In this document: in pieces, positions 6,361-12,862 of the stretch | Layout: the number at the start of each line of letters is the position of its first letter | How positions within the stretch are numbered: position 1 is the first letter of the stretch | DNA from: Anaerolineales bacterium | Lineage (GTDB): Bacteria; Chloroflexota; Anaerolineae; Anaerolineales; JABWBV01 | Direction: 5' to 3' | Assembly: GCA_027019845.1 (NCBI GenBank) | Contig: JALUWE010000213.1 | Coordinates: 1 to 12,909 of the forward strand | Length of the DNA stretch: 12,909 nucleotides | Position numbers and translations under genes: made by a program | Notes under the pieces: generated by a model | Database searches by the model: none | What the model saw: the letters and a program-made list of their open reading frames with translations, nothing else | What the model was told of the DNA's origin: nothing

Positions 6361-6432
6361 GGGCCTGTAGCTCAGCGGCAGAGCGGACGGCTCATAACCG
6401 TTTGGTCGCAGGTTCGAATCCTGCCGGGCCCA
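6361..6432 (+). tRNA. tRNA-Met (anticodon CAT), probably elongator
   Basis: A 72-nt cloverleaf. Acceptor stem GGGCCTG pairs with CGGGCCC (one U-G pair). The anticodon stem ACGG/CCGT closes loop CTCATAA with anticodon CAT. T arm GCAGG-TTCGAAT-CCTGC; discriminator A; no encoded CCA. The fully paired first acceptor base pair argues against initiator tRNA. A CAT anticodon could also belong to a lysidine-modified tRNA-Ile, which I consider less likely but cannot exclude by eye. Confidence 0.9.
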
Positions 6433-6457
6433 CTCACCAATTTCAGGACTCATGCAC

Positions 6458-6483
6458 AATCCCTCACGCGCGTGAGGGATTTT
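6458..6483 (+). terminator. Perfect 12-bp palindrome after tRNA-Met, possible terminator
   Basis: 6458-6481 is an uninterrupted palindrome with half-site AATCCCTCACGC, followed by only two more T before a C. It begins 26 nt after the tRNA-Met 3' end and could act as a weak terminator or processing hairpin. The short T run makes it less convincing than the next hairpin. Confidence 0.5.
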
Positions 6484-6522
6484 CAGGAGCAAAAGGCTGC
6501 ACCGTTTTGCAGGCAACCTTTT

Positions 6523-6554
6523 GGAGGGTAAGACCGTCTTGCCCTCCTTTTTTT
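6523..6554 (+). terminator. Strong rho-independent terminator between the tRNAs and the phosphofructokinase gene
   Basis: GGAGGGTAAGA (6523-6533) pairs with TCTTGCCCTCC (6537-6547) over 11 bp, including one G-U pair, around a 3-nt loop, and is followed by seven T (6548-6554). This is a classic intrinsic terminator. It ends the tRNA transcript, or it may act as an attenuator in the leader of the downstream gene; see findings. Confidence 0.8.
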
Positions 6555-6623
6555 GATCGTGTCAGGAGGGACAGTTCGTTTTCATAACAAAAGACGATCA
6601 TCTCAGAACGATGGAGGTTACAC

Positions 6624-7826
6624 ATGGCAAAACTCAAAAAGATCAAAGGCGTCATCGGCATCCTGACCGGTGGGGGAGACGTGCCCGGGCTGAACCCCGC
6701 CATCCGCGCGGTCACCATCCGCGCCCGGCGGGAGGGCTACCGCGTGGTCGGTCTGCGCCGCGGCTGGGCCGGGCCGATCAACATCATCCCCGATCCCAAA
6801 GCGGACAACAGCCGCTATTGCATGGAGTTGACCAACGAGATCGTCAACAAAGCCGGGCGCACCGGCGGCACTTTCCTGCACACCTCGCGCACCAACCCCA
6901 GCCGCGTCAAAAAAGCCGACGTGCCCGACCACCTGCAAGAGAAGTACACCGACGAAGTCAACGACCTGACCCCCGAAGTGCTCAAAAGCCTGGATTTCCT
7001 CGGCATCGACTACCTGATCCCCATCGGCGGTGACGACACCCTGAGCTACGCTGTGCGTCTGTACCAGGAGGGCGTCAAAGTGGTCGCCATCCCCAAAACC
7101 ATGGACAACGACGTGCCCGGCACCGACTATTGCATCGGCTTCAGCACCTGCGTCACCCGCACCATCTCGATGACCAACAACCTGCGCACCTCCGCGGGAT
7201 CGCACGAGCGCTTTCTGGTGCTGGAGGTCTTCGGGCGCTACGCCGGTTTCACCGCCATGCTGCCCGCCATGGCCGGCGCGGCCGACCGCTGCGTCATCCC
7301 CGAATACAAATTCGACATCGACCACCTGACCGAACTGCTCTGCAACGACCGGCAACACAACCCCAGCCGCTACGCGGTGGTGCTGGTCTCGGAAGGCGCC
7401 ATGTTCCGCGGCGGCGAAATGGTGTTCGAAGACGCCACCACGGACGCATTCGGCCATAAAAAACTGGGCGGAATCGGCGATCTGGTGGCTGCCGAACTCA
7501 AAGACCGCTCCCGCAAGTTCAACAACGGCCGCGCCATCAACGTGATCAACCAAAAACTGGGCTACCTGGTGCGCTCCGGCAACCCGGATGCCATCGACTC
7601 CATCGTCCCCATGGCCTACGGCAACCTGGCCCTCGATCTGGTGCTGAGCGGCATCCACGGACGCCTGGTGGTGCTCAAAAACGGGCGCTACGACAACCTG
7701 CCCATCGAAGTGGTCACCAACTCAAAGAAATTCGTGGACGTGGAAGAACACTACAACACCGAACGCCTGCGGCCCTCCTACCGCAGCTTCGAGATGAAAC
7801 CACTCTTCATTATGACCAGCGAGTGA
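6624..7826 (+). CDS. 6-phosphofructokinase, probably pyrophosphate-dependent
   Basis: A 400-residue PFK family enzyme that phosphorylates fructose 6-phosphate in glycolysis. Motifs in order are ILTGGGDVPGLN (13-24, phosphoryl donor loop), IPIGGDDTLSYA (132-143), PKTMDNDVPGTD (157-168, catalytic Asp in T-x-D-N-D), EVFGRYAGFTA (201-211) and a VSEGA segment. In ATP-dependent bacterial enzymes the second motif is GGDGS and the third begins GT-I-D. The Asp in GGDD and Lys in PKT seen here are the residues associated with PPi use, so I infer a PPi-dependent, reversible enzyme. This needs an assay, because mixed-donor forms exist. The ATG at 6624 has GGAGG at 6613-6617 with a 6-nt spacer. It is the only plus-strand protein gene here. 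It stops 35 bp from the convergent glycosyltransferase gene, with no evident terminator between. Confidence 0.92.
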   Translation: MAKLKKIKGVIGILTGGGDVPGLNPAIRAVTIRARREGYRVVGLRRGWAGPINIIPDPKADNSRYCMELTNEIVNKAGRTGGTFLHTSRTNPSRVKKADVPDHLQEKYTDEVNDLTPEVLKSLDFLGIDYLIPIGGDDTLSYAVRLYQEGVKVVAIPKTMDNDVPGTDYCIGFSTCVTRTISMTNNLRTSAGSHERFLVLEVFGRYAGFTAMLPAMAGAADRCVIPEYKFDIDHLTELLCNDRQHNPSRYAVVLVSEGAMFRGGEMVFEDATTDAFGHKKLGGIGDLVAAELKDRSRKFNNGRAINVINQKLGYLVRSGNPDAIDSIVPMAYGNLALDLVLSGIHGRLVVLKNGRYDNLPIEVVTNSKKFVDVEEHYNTERLRPSYRSFEMKPLFIMTSE

Positions 7827-7861
7827 GAACGCCATTGACCAGACATCCAACCGGGGCCTCC

Positions 7862-9424
7862 CTATTCAAGAGGCCGCTCCCCCGTATAAAAGCGGTACGG
7901 CTCGTCTGGATAATAATGGTACACCCCCCGCTCCGGGTACAACTGGCGTAACACCTGCGCCAATCCCGGCTGATCCCCAAACGTAAAAATAAACGGCGTG
8001 GTCAGAAACGGATCCTCCAACTCCAGCAACGCACCGTAATCCATCCAGCGGTCCGCGTGAACGATGATCACCGCCGGAGTCAAAGCCTGCGCCTCCGGCG
8101 TCTCGAACGGCGCCATGCGGGCGCGGGAAATGCCATACAACCCGTACATAAAATTCAACCGCTGGGGCAAATAGAACACCAGATTGAGCGCGATCAGCAG
8201 CGCCACCAGCGCGGCCACCCCCAGGGGACGAAAACGGGACCGGGCCGGGTCGCCGTTCCCCGGGCCGGACGCCCCCCCCGCGCGCGCTTCCGCGCCCCGC
8301 CCCCCCGCGCGTTCACCCTGTCCCGCGCCGGGCAGCCACCCCCCCAGCCAGGCGATCCCAGCCGCGCTCAACAACGTCAGGCTATACAACCCCTCGAACT
8401 GGTAGCGCGGCCCAAACAACCACGCACCGATCCAGTACGCCAGATAAAACACCAGCAAACTGACCACCACAGAGCCGGTCAGCAGCATCCTGCCGTTCCG
8501 CCGCGCAGCCCACACCCCAAACGGCAAAAAAATCCACGAAATCCCCGGCCATCCGAACAGATCGCTCGCCCCCACCCGCAGGCTGTGCCGGGTGTTGATC
8601 CAGGCCAGACGCAAATTGTGCCCCCCCTCCGTCACCCCCACCCCCGGGCCGAACCCGATCCTGTCATACGGCCACCATAACGTGTACGGATTGAGCCACG
8701 CATCGCCCGTAGCCGCATACTGCCACACGAAGTGCAACCCGGCCACCAACAGCGCAATCCCCCCGATCAACAACACCCGCGCTCGCGCCGCGGCCGGCCC
8801 ACGCACCAGCACATACACCCCGCACACCCCAAACGGGAAGGCCACCGCCAGCGCGCTAAACGGCCGTGCCAGCCCCCACACCCCCAACACCAACCCGGCA
8901 GTCACCGCCGCCAGCCACCCCCTCCCCTCCCCCACCGCGTCCCACCAGGCGATCACGAACGCCAGACTCAACACCAGCCCAAACGGGTGTGCCAGCAAAG
9001 AACCGCTGTTCACCAGAAAAAACGGCGAAACCAGCGTCAGCCCCGCGGCCAGCAAACCGACCGCCTCCCCCATCAACTTCTGCCCCAGCCGGTACGTCAG
9101 CCAGACCGCCAGCCCGGCCAGCAGCGGGTTGACCCAATCGCGTACCCCCAGCTTTACGCCAACACCCAGCAGCACCGGCCACCCCAACGGATATTTGCCA
9201 AAGCGTTTGCCCTGGTAATCCACCACAAACGGGATCAGGAACTTTTTCGCTAGCGGCGGCGTGTCCATCGTCACCTGCCCGGCCGCGGTCAGCCGCGCCT
9301 GCCAGACGTAAGCGATCTCGTCCTCCAGGTGCGGCATCCGCTCGAACACCCGGTCTGCAACCAGATAGGCCGCCAGGATAGCGAGAAAGCTGAGGAAAAG
9401 CGCGATCCAGTCTGAGCGGGACAT
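7862..9424 (-). CDS. GT-C fold membrane glycosyltransferase (family 39-like)
   Basis: A 520-residue polytopic membrane protein. After the first membrane helix (~8-23) comes HLEDEIAY (32-39), the acidic D-E loop motif that marks GT-C enzymes using polyprenyl-phosphate sugars at the outer membrane face. About ten further hydrophobic segments follow (for example ~82-92, 98-112, 118-138, 143-161, 170-184, 186-207, 217-234, 316-336, 345-361, 402-418). The soluble C-terminal ~100 residues contain IIVHADRWMDYG. A Gly/Ala/Arg-rich stretch (~364-400) between the last two membrane segments looks like an unstructured cytoplasmic loop. Acceptor and sugar cannot be predicted. The ATG at 9424 is immediately downstream of a repeat-filled gap. 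The gene is convergent with the phosphofructokinase gene, and its transcription probably continues from, or starts within, the repeats upstream. Confidence 0.82.
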   Translation of the reverse strand: MSRSDWIALFLSFLAILAAYLVADRVFERMPHLEDEIAYVWQARLTAAGQVTMDTPPLAKKFLIPFVVDYQGKRFGKYPLGWPVLLGVGVKLGVRDWVNPLLAGLAVWLTYRLGQKLMGEAVGLLAAGLTLVSPFFLVNSGSLLAHPFGLVLSLAFVIAWWDAVGEGRGWLAAVTAGLVLGVWGLARPFSALAVAFPFGVCGVYVLVRGPAAARARVLLIGGIALLVAGLHFVWQYAATGDAWLNPYTLWWPYDRIGFGPGVGVTEGGHNLRLAWINTRHSLRVGASDLFGWPGISWIFLPFGVWAARRNGRMLLTGSVVVSLLVFYLAYWIGAWLFGPRYQFEGLYSLTLLSAAGIAWLGGWLPGAGQGERAGGRGAEARAGGASGPGNGDPARSRFRPLGVAALVALLIALNLVFYLPQRLNFMYGLYGISRARMAPFETPEAQALTPAVIIVHADRWMDYGALLELEDPFLTTPFIFTFGDQPGLAQVLRQLYPERGVYHYYPDEPYRFYTGERPLE

Positions 9425-9436
9425 TGTTGTTGGGAT

Positions 9437-9471
9437 ATTGGGTAATTGGGTAATTGGGTAATTGGGTAATT
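9437..9471. repeat. 8-bp tandem array (ATTGGGTA), 4.4 copies
   Basis: Perfect period of 8 from 9437, ending ATT before the 46-bp hairpin element. It lies 13 bp upstream of the glycosyltransferase ATG, the same relative place the 8-mer array takes upstream of rimO and the nucleotidase gene. Confidence 0.95.
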
Positions 9472-9472
9472 A

Positions 9473-9518
9473 CATCCTGAGCGGAAGGCGAACGGAGTGA
9501 GCCTGAAGTCGAAGGATG
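9473..9518. repeat. 46-bp interspersed hairpin element, copy 1
   Basis: Starts CATCCTGAGCGG and ends GTCGAAGGATG. The ends CATCCT/AGGATG are inverted, and an inner GCCT/AGGC pair can form a second stem. It is identical, base for base, to 10709-10754, 12477-12522 and 12554-12599. Confidence 0.95.
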
Positions 9519-9520
9519 GG

Positions 9521-9555
9521 TATTGGGTATTGGGTATTGGATATTGGATATTGGG
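9521..9555. repeat. 7-bp tandem array (TATTGGG/A), 5 copies
   Basis: Units TATTGGG, TATTGGG, TATTGGA, TATTGGA, TATTGGG. It resembles the 8-mer ATTGGGTA with one base removed, so the two arrays probably share an origin. Confidence 0.9.
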
Positions 9556-9563
9556 TACTGACC

Positions 9564-9640
9564 TTACTCCTTACTCCTTACTCCCTACTCCTTACTCCCT
9601 ACTCCTTACTCCCTACTCCTTACTCCCTACTCCTTACTCC
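9564..9640. repeat. 7-bp tandem array (YTACTCC), 11 copies
   Basis: Eleven 7-mers; after three TTACTCC, the first base alternates C and T in strict order up to the end. The array ends 6 bp before the stop codon of the nucleotidase gene (9647), that is, just 3' of that minus-strand gene. No other gene or RNA is apparent in 9425-9646. Confidence 0.95.
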
Positions 9641-9646
9641 CTCCCC

Positions 9647-10660
9647 TCACGCCCCAATCTGCGCCAGGGCCTGCAAAGCTGCCTCGTGCAAATGCCCGTT
9701 AGAAGCCAGCACCCCGCGGTTGCGCGCCAGCGTGCGCCCCTGGGTAAAGTCGAGCGGCCGGCCATGCAGGTCGGTGATGCGACCGCCCGCCTCCTCCACC
9801 ACCAGCGACCCCGCGGCCTGATCCCAGACCTTTTCCTTGTAGTCCGGCTGCCGGGAGGAGAGCAAGCGCACCAGCATATCCCCGCGGCCCGCGGCCAGCA
9901 CCGCGTACTTGGCCTGGCTGTCCATGCCAATCGGCCCGGCCTGCACCCCCAGGGCCTGCACCAGCTCGCCGATCTTGCCGGTGTTGGTGTGCGCTTTCTC
10001 GTAAGAGCGCAGCAGCCGCGCCCGGGCCGGGTCCGTCCGGTCGGAGACACGCAGCGGGCGGAATGCCGGTTCACCGCTCAGGGGCGTTGCCCAGGCCCCC
10101 TGCCCGCGGGCCGCCAGGATCAACGAACCCGCCGCGCCAGCCTGTTGCATGGGCGCGGAATCGGACACCAGAAATTCAAAATTCAGGTTGGGGCAGCCCA
10201 GCGCGGCCACCTGCACCTGCCCGCCCACCACCAACGCCAGCGCCACCGCGTACTGCATCCCGCGTAAAAACCCTTTGGTGCCGTCAATCGGGTCCACCGT
10301 CCAGTAACGCGGCGCGGAGACCGCGCTGCCGCGGTCGATCCAGGCGCAGACCTGGTCGGAGGTGGCCGCGGGCGCCACCATGCCGACGAAATGGGTGATG
10401 CGCTCGAGCGTGTCCCGCTGTTCGGGGGCGCGCAGCGCGGCGGAATCCTCCTCGCCCACCAGCGGATCGGCGGGAAAGTGCTCGTCCAGCAGGTGGCCGA
10501 CCAGGGCTTGCGCGGCGAAATCCGCCACGGTGACGGGTGAGCGGTCGCCTTTGGTCAGCGCGCCCGGCACCAGCGTCTCTTCAACTTTCTTGACCAGCGC
10601 GGAGGCCTGCTGCACCGCGTGGAGGGCGAATAGTATCTCGGGGGTGTTGAGTTGGATCAT
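9647..10660 (-). CDS. 3'(2'),5'-bisphosphate nucleotidase / inositol monophosphatase family protein
   Basis: A 337-residue lithium-sensitive phosphatase superfamily member. The metal-binding motifs are GEED (69-72), DPIDGT (123-128, in WTVDPIDGTKGFLRG) and WDQAAG (278-283), and an early TKGDRSPVTVADFAAQ (36-51) marks the N-terminal lid. The spacing, the RSPVTVAD start and the KGFLRG motif are closer to the HAL2/SAL1 type than to plain inositol monophosphatase. The HAL2/SAL1 type hydrolyses 3'-phosphoadenosine 5'-phosphate, a by-product of sulfate assimilation. No sulfur-assimilation genes are nearby, so the substrate is an inference. The ATG at 10660 has no obvious Shine-Dalgarno. The gene sits between two repeat-filled gaps and follows rimO on the same strand, 366 bp downstream, so co-transcription through the repeats is possible. 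Confidence 0.87.
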   Translation of the reverse strand: MIQLNTPEILFALHAVQQASALVKKVEETLVPGALTKGDRSPVTVADFAAQALVGHLLDEHFPADPLVGEEDSAALRAPEQRDTLERITHFVGMVAPAATSDQVCAWIDRGSAVSAPRYWTVDPIDGTKGFLRGMQYAVALALVVGGQVQVAALGCPNLNFEFLVSDSAPMQQAGAAGSLILAARGQGAWATPLSGEPAFRPLRVSDRTDPARARLLRSYEKAHTNTGKIGELVQALGVQAGPIGMDSQAKYAVLAAGRGDMLVRLLSSRQPDYKEKVWDQAAGSLVVEEAGGRITDLHGRPLDFTQGRTLARNRGVLASNGHLHEAALQALAQIGA

Positions 10661-10681
10661 CGTTGGCGTTTAAGTTGAAGG

Positions 10682-10708
10682 TTGGGTAATTGGGTAATTG
10701 GGTAATTA
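10682..10708. repeat. 8-bp tandem array (TTGGGTAA), 3 copies plus remnant
   Basis: Same 8-mer as at 9437-9471, 21 bp upstream of the nucleotidase ATG; runs directly into hairpin element copy 2. Confidence 0.93.
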
Positions 10709-10754
10709 CATCCTGAGCGGAAGGCGAACGGAGTGAGCCTGAAGTCGAAGGATG
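10709..10754. repeat. 46-bp interspersed hairpin element, copy 2
   Basis: Identical to copy 1. It is flanked on both sides by 8-mer arrays. Confidence 0.95.
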
Positions 10755-10757
10755 GGT

Positions 10758-10800
10758 ATTGGGTAATTGGGTAATTGGGTAATTGGGTAATTGGGTAATT
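10758..10800. repeat. 8-bp tandem array (ATTGGGTA), 5 copies plus remnant
   Basis: Perfect period of 8, between hairpin copy 2 and a shortened hairpin (10802-10827) that begins CATCCTGAGTGG and closes after only about 26 bp with AAGGATA. Confidence 0.95.
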
Positions 10801-10821
10801 GCATCCTGAGTGGAGGGCGAA

Positions 10822-10882
10822 AGGATAGGGATTGGGGATAGGGATTGGGGATAGGGATAGGGATAGGGATAGAGATAGAGAT
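10822..10882. repeat. 6-bp array (GATAGG/GATAGA with GATTGG variants)
   Basis: About ten irregular hexamer-like units, changing from GGATAGGGATTGG at the left to GATAGA at the right, followed by GCGATGCTCTA, which leads into the 9-mer array. The same order and the GATGCTCTA junction occur at 12653-12732. Confidence 0.9.
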
Positions 10883-10893
10883 TGCGATGCTCT

Positions 10894-11019
10894 AAGACCA
10901 GTAAGACGAATGAGACCAATGAGACCAATAAGACGAATAAGACCAGTAAGACAAATAAGACAAATAAGACAAATAAGACCAATGAGACCAATGAGACGAA
11001 TAAGACCAGTAAGACCAAC
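10894..11019. repeat. 9-bp tandem array (RAGACVART), exactly 14 copies
   Basis: Fourteen 9-mers with no indels; variants are AAGACCAGT, AAGACGAAT, GAGACCAAT, AAGACAAAT, GAGACGAAT, AAGACCAAT and AAGACCAAC. It ends 7 bp from the rimO stop codon, on the 3' side of that minus-strand gene. Apart from repeats, 10661-11026 holds no gene or RNA I can recognise. Confidence 0.96.
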
Positions 11020-11026
11020 TGACGAT

Positions 11027-12409
11027 TCACGACCTACCGGCTTTTTCAACCATCCCCGTCAAATCATACGTCAGCGCGCCGGTGATGCGTACCGGGACGA
11101 TCTCGCCGGTGGGGGTGTCGCCTTCGATCAGCACCACGCCGTCGATCTCGGGCGCGTCGCGGTAGGTGCGCCCAATCGCTATCGGCTCGCCAGCGGCAGA
11201 GCCGCCGCCCTCCACCTGCCCGCGGCCTTCGACCAGCACATCCAGGGTGCGGCCTACGAAAGCCTGGTTCTTTTCCAGCGAGATGCCTTGCTGCAAGGCC
11301 ATCAGCCGCTCCCAGCGTTCCTGTTTGAGCTGCGCGGGGACCGGGTCGCCGAGCGGCTCGCTGGCGGTGCCCGGCTCGAAGGAAAACTGGAACGCGCCCA
11401 CCCGGTCGAAGCGCATCTCCGCGACGAAATCCAGCAAGGTCTGGAATTCCGCCTCGGTTTCGCCGGGGTAGCCGACGATGAAGGTGGTGCGCAGGGCAAG
11501 TTCGGGCATGGCCTCCCGCATCTTCTGCACGGTGCGGTATACCCAGTCCATGTTGGCAGGCCGCCGCATCCGGCGCAGGGTTTGGGGGTGCGCGTGCTGG
11601 AGGGGCATGTCCAGGTAGGGGATCAGCTGCTCGTGGGTTGCCATTGTCTCGATCAGGCGGTCGGTGACATAGCCGGGGAAGGCGTACATGACGCGAATCC
11701 AGTCCACGTCCGGCACGGCTGTGACCATTTCGGCCAACAAGGTGGCAAGCCCGTCTTTCATTCCCAGGTCGTGACCGTAGTCGGTGGTGTCCTGGGCGAT
11801 CAGGATAATCTCGCGCACGCCCATGTCGCGCAGGGCGCGGGCTTCGTTCAGGATGGCGTCCAGCGGGCGGCTGACCGCGGTGCCCTTGATGAGCGGGATG
11901 GCGCAGAACGCGCAGGGTCGCCGGCACCCGTCCGCGATCTTGAGGTACGCGCTGGGGCCGTGGACGGTGGCTCGCAGGGTGTCTCGCTCGTCTGTGCCCA
12001 CGGTGCGGGCGGCCTCCGGCAAATGGTAGAGTGGTTCGGGGTGTTTGCGTTTGCGCAGGCGGGTGACCACGTCCACGATGTCCATCCAGCGGCGGGTGCC
12101 CAGCAGGCCGTCGATGCCCGGGACGCGTTCGATGACCTCCGCGGCGTAGCGTTGGGTCAGGCATCCGGCCGCGATCAGCAGCTGGCCTTCTTGTTTGAGC
12201 GCGGCCATTTCGGACAGCACACGGTAGGACTCGTCTTTGGCCGGGCCGATGAAGCCGCAGGTGTTGACCAGCAGCACCCCGGCCTGTTGGGGGTCGTTCA
12301 CGGGGCGGAAGCCCGCGCCGGCCAGCAGTTGCGCCATGGAGTCGGAGTCAACCGTGTTCTTGGCGCAGCCGAGGGAGATCAGGTGGAAGGTGTTTTTGGG
12401 GGCGTTCAA
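11027..12409 (-). CDS. rimO: RimO, ribosomal protein S12 methylthiotransferase
   Basis: A 460-residue methylthiotransferase that places a methylthio group on an Asp of ribosomal protein S12. The N-terminal UPF0004 domain supplies one 4Fe-4S cluster through C15 (SLGCAKNTVDSD), C51 (VNTCGFI) and C83 (AAGCLTQRY). The radical SAM domain supplies the second through C162-x3-C166-x2-C169 in DGCRRPCAFCAIP. Further core segments are GVREIILIAQDTTDYG, DMPLQHAHPQTLRRMRR and TTFIVGYPGETEAEF. The last ~75 residues form a TRAM domain (VEGRG...GDTPTGEIVPVRITGALTYDLTG). The N-terminal SLGCAKN-x-VDSD and the QH...L..M.R block fit RimO rather than the tRNA enzyme MiaB. The chosen start is a TTG at 12409, with no clear Shine-Dalgarno; no ATG fits the conserved N-terminus. 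Repeat cassettes lie directly on both sides of the gene. Confidence 0.94.
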   Translation of the reverse strand: MNAPKNTFHLISLGCAKNTVDSDSMAQLLAGAGFRPVNDPQQAGVLLVNTCGFIGPAKDESYRVLSEMAALKQEGQLLIAAGCLTQRYAAEVIERVPGIDGLLGTRRWMDIVDVVTRLRKRKHPEPLYHLPEAARTVGTDERDTLRATVHGPSAYLKIADGCRRPCAFCAIPLIKGTAVSRPLDAILNEARALRDMGVREIILIAQDTTDYGHDLGMKDGLATLLAEMVTAVPDVDWIRVMYAFPGYVTDRLIETMATHEQLIPYLDMPLQHAHPQTLRRMRRPANMDWVYRTVQKMREAMPELALRTTFIVGYPGETEAEFQTLLDFVAEMRFDRVGAFQFSFEPGTASEPLGDPVPAQLKQERWERLMALQQGISLEKNQAFVGRTLDVLVEGRGQVEGGGSAAGEPIAIGRTYRDAPEIDGVVLIEGDTPTGEIVPVRITGALTYDLTGMVEKAGRS

Positions 12410-12432
12410 GTTTGGAGTTGGGTGAGGAGGGT

Positions 12433-12475
12433 GTTGGGTAATTGGGTAATTGGGTAATTGGGTAATTGGGTAATT
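12433..12475. repeat. 8-bp tandem array (ATTGGGTA), about 5 copies
   Basis: Perfect period of 8, starting 23 bp upstream of the rimO TTG and ending against hairpin copy 3. Confidence 0.95.
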
Positions 12476-12476
12476 G

Positions 12477-12522
12477 CATCCTGAGCGGAAGGCGAACGGA
12501 GTGAGCCTGAAGTCGAAGGATG
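12477..12522. repeat. 46-bp interspersed hairpin element, copy 3
   Basis: Identical to copies 1, 2 and 4. Confidence 0.95.
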
Positions 12523-12525
12523 GGT

Positions 12526-12552
12526 ATTGGGTAATTGGGTAATTGGGTAATT
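12526..12552. repeat. 8-bp tandem array (ATTGGGTA), 3 copies plus remnant
   Basis: Separates hairpin copies 3 and 4. With copy 3 or 4 it forms a 77-bp unit (12477-12553) that is nearly repeated in the following sequence. Confidence 0.93.
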
Positions 12553-12553
12553 A

Positions 12554-12599
12554 CATCCTGAGCGGAAGGCGAACGGAGTGAGCCTGAAGTCGAAGGATG
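12554..12599. repeat. 46-bp interspersed hairpin element, copy 4
   Basis: Identical to copies 1-3. It is followed by 2.5 copies of the 8-mer (12604-12622) and a fragment of the hairpin element (12624-12639, starting CATCCTGAGCGGAAGG) that breaks off into a purine-rich stretch. Confidence 0.95.
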
Positions 12600-12652
12600 G
12601 GTAATTGGGTAATTGGGTAATTGCATCCTGAGCGGAAGGGGAGGGGGAGAGG

Positions 12653-12724
12653 GATAGAGATAGAGATAGAGATAGAGATAGAGATAGAGATAGAGATAGA
12701 GATAGAGATAGGGATAGGGATAGG
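12653..12724. repeat. 6-bp tandem array (9 GATAGA + 3 GATAGG)
   Basis: Twelve perfect hexamers, followed by GATGCTCTA, the same junction as in the other cassette. Confidence 0.95.
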
Positions 12725-12732
12725 GATGCTCT

Positions 12733-12858
12733 AAGACCAATGAGACCAGTAAGACCAGTAAGACAAATAAGACCAGTAAGACCAGTAAGACAAATAAGAC
12801 AAATAAGACCAGTAAGACCAGTAAGACAAATAAGACAAATAAGACCAGTAAGACGAGT
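12733..12858. repeat. 9-bp tandem array (RAGACVRRT), exactly 14 copies
   Basis: Fourteen 9-mers with no indels (mainly AAGACCAGT and AAGACAAAT). It ends 4 bp from the stop codon of the next minus-strand gene. The whole gap 12410-12862 is made of the repeats listed here; I see no gene or RNA in it. Confidence 0.96.
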
Positions 12859-12862
12859 ATCC

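Noticed and set aside
10581..11030. 149-codon minus-strand frame whose GTG overlaps the rimO stop (GTGA) and runs through the 9-mer, 6-mer and 8-mer arrays
   Set aside because: Periods 9 and 6 are multiples of three, so stop-free frames arise automatically. The product is pure repeat (L/V/F triplets, then YPYP, then TQLPNYPI) and ends inside the nucleotidase gene in the wrong frame.
10832..12457. 541-codon plus-strand frame opposite rimO
   Set aside because: It is the antisense of rimO preceded by repeat translation (R-P-M-R-P-I). High GC keeps the antisense frame open, and the conserved radical SAM motifs are all on the minus strand.
12348..12740. 130-codon minus-strand frame through the cassette upstream of rimO
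   Set aside because: Translation of the same repeats (YLYLYL, ITQLPNYP), overlapping rimO out of frame. No sign of a real protein.
9437..12858. CRISPR array
   Set aside because: Repeats are 6-9 bp in direct tandem without unique spacers, and the 46-bp element is separated by 8-mer repeats, not by spacers. No cas genes are present.
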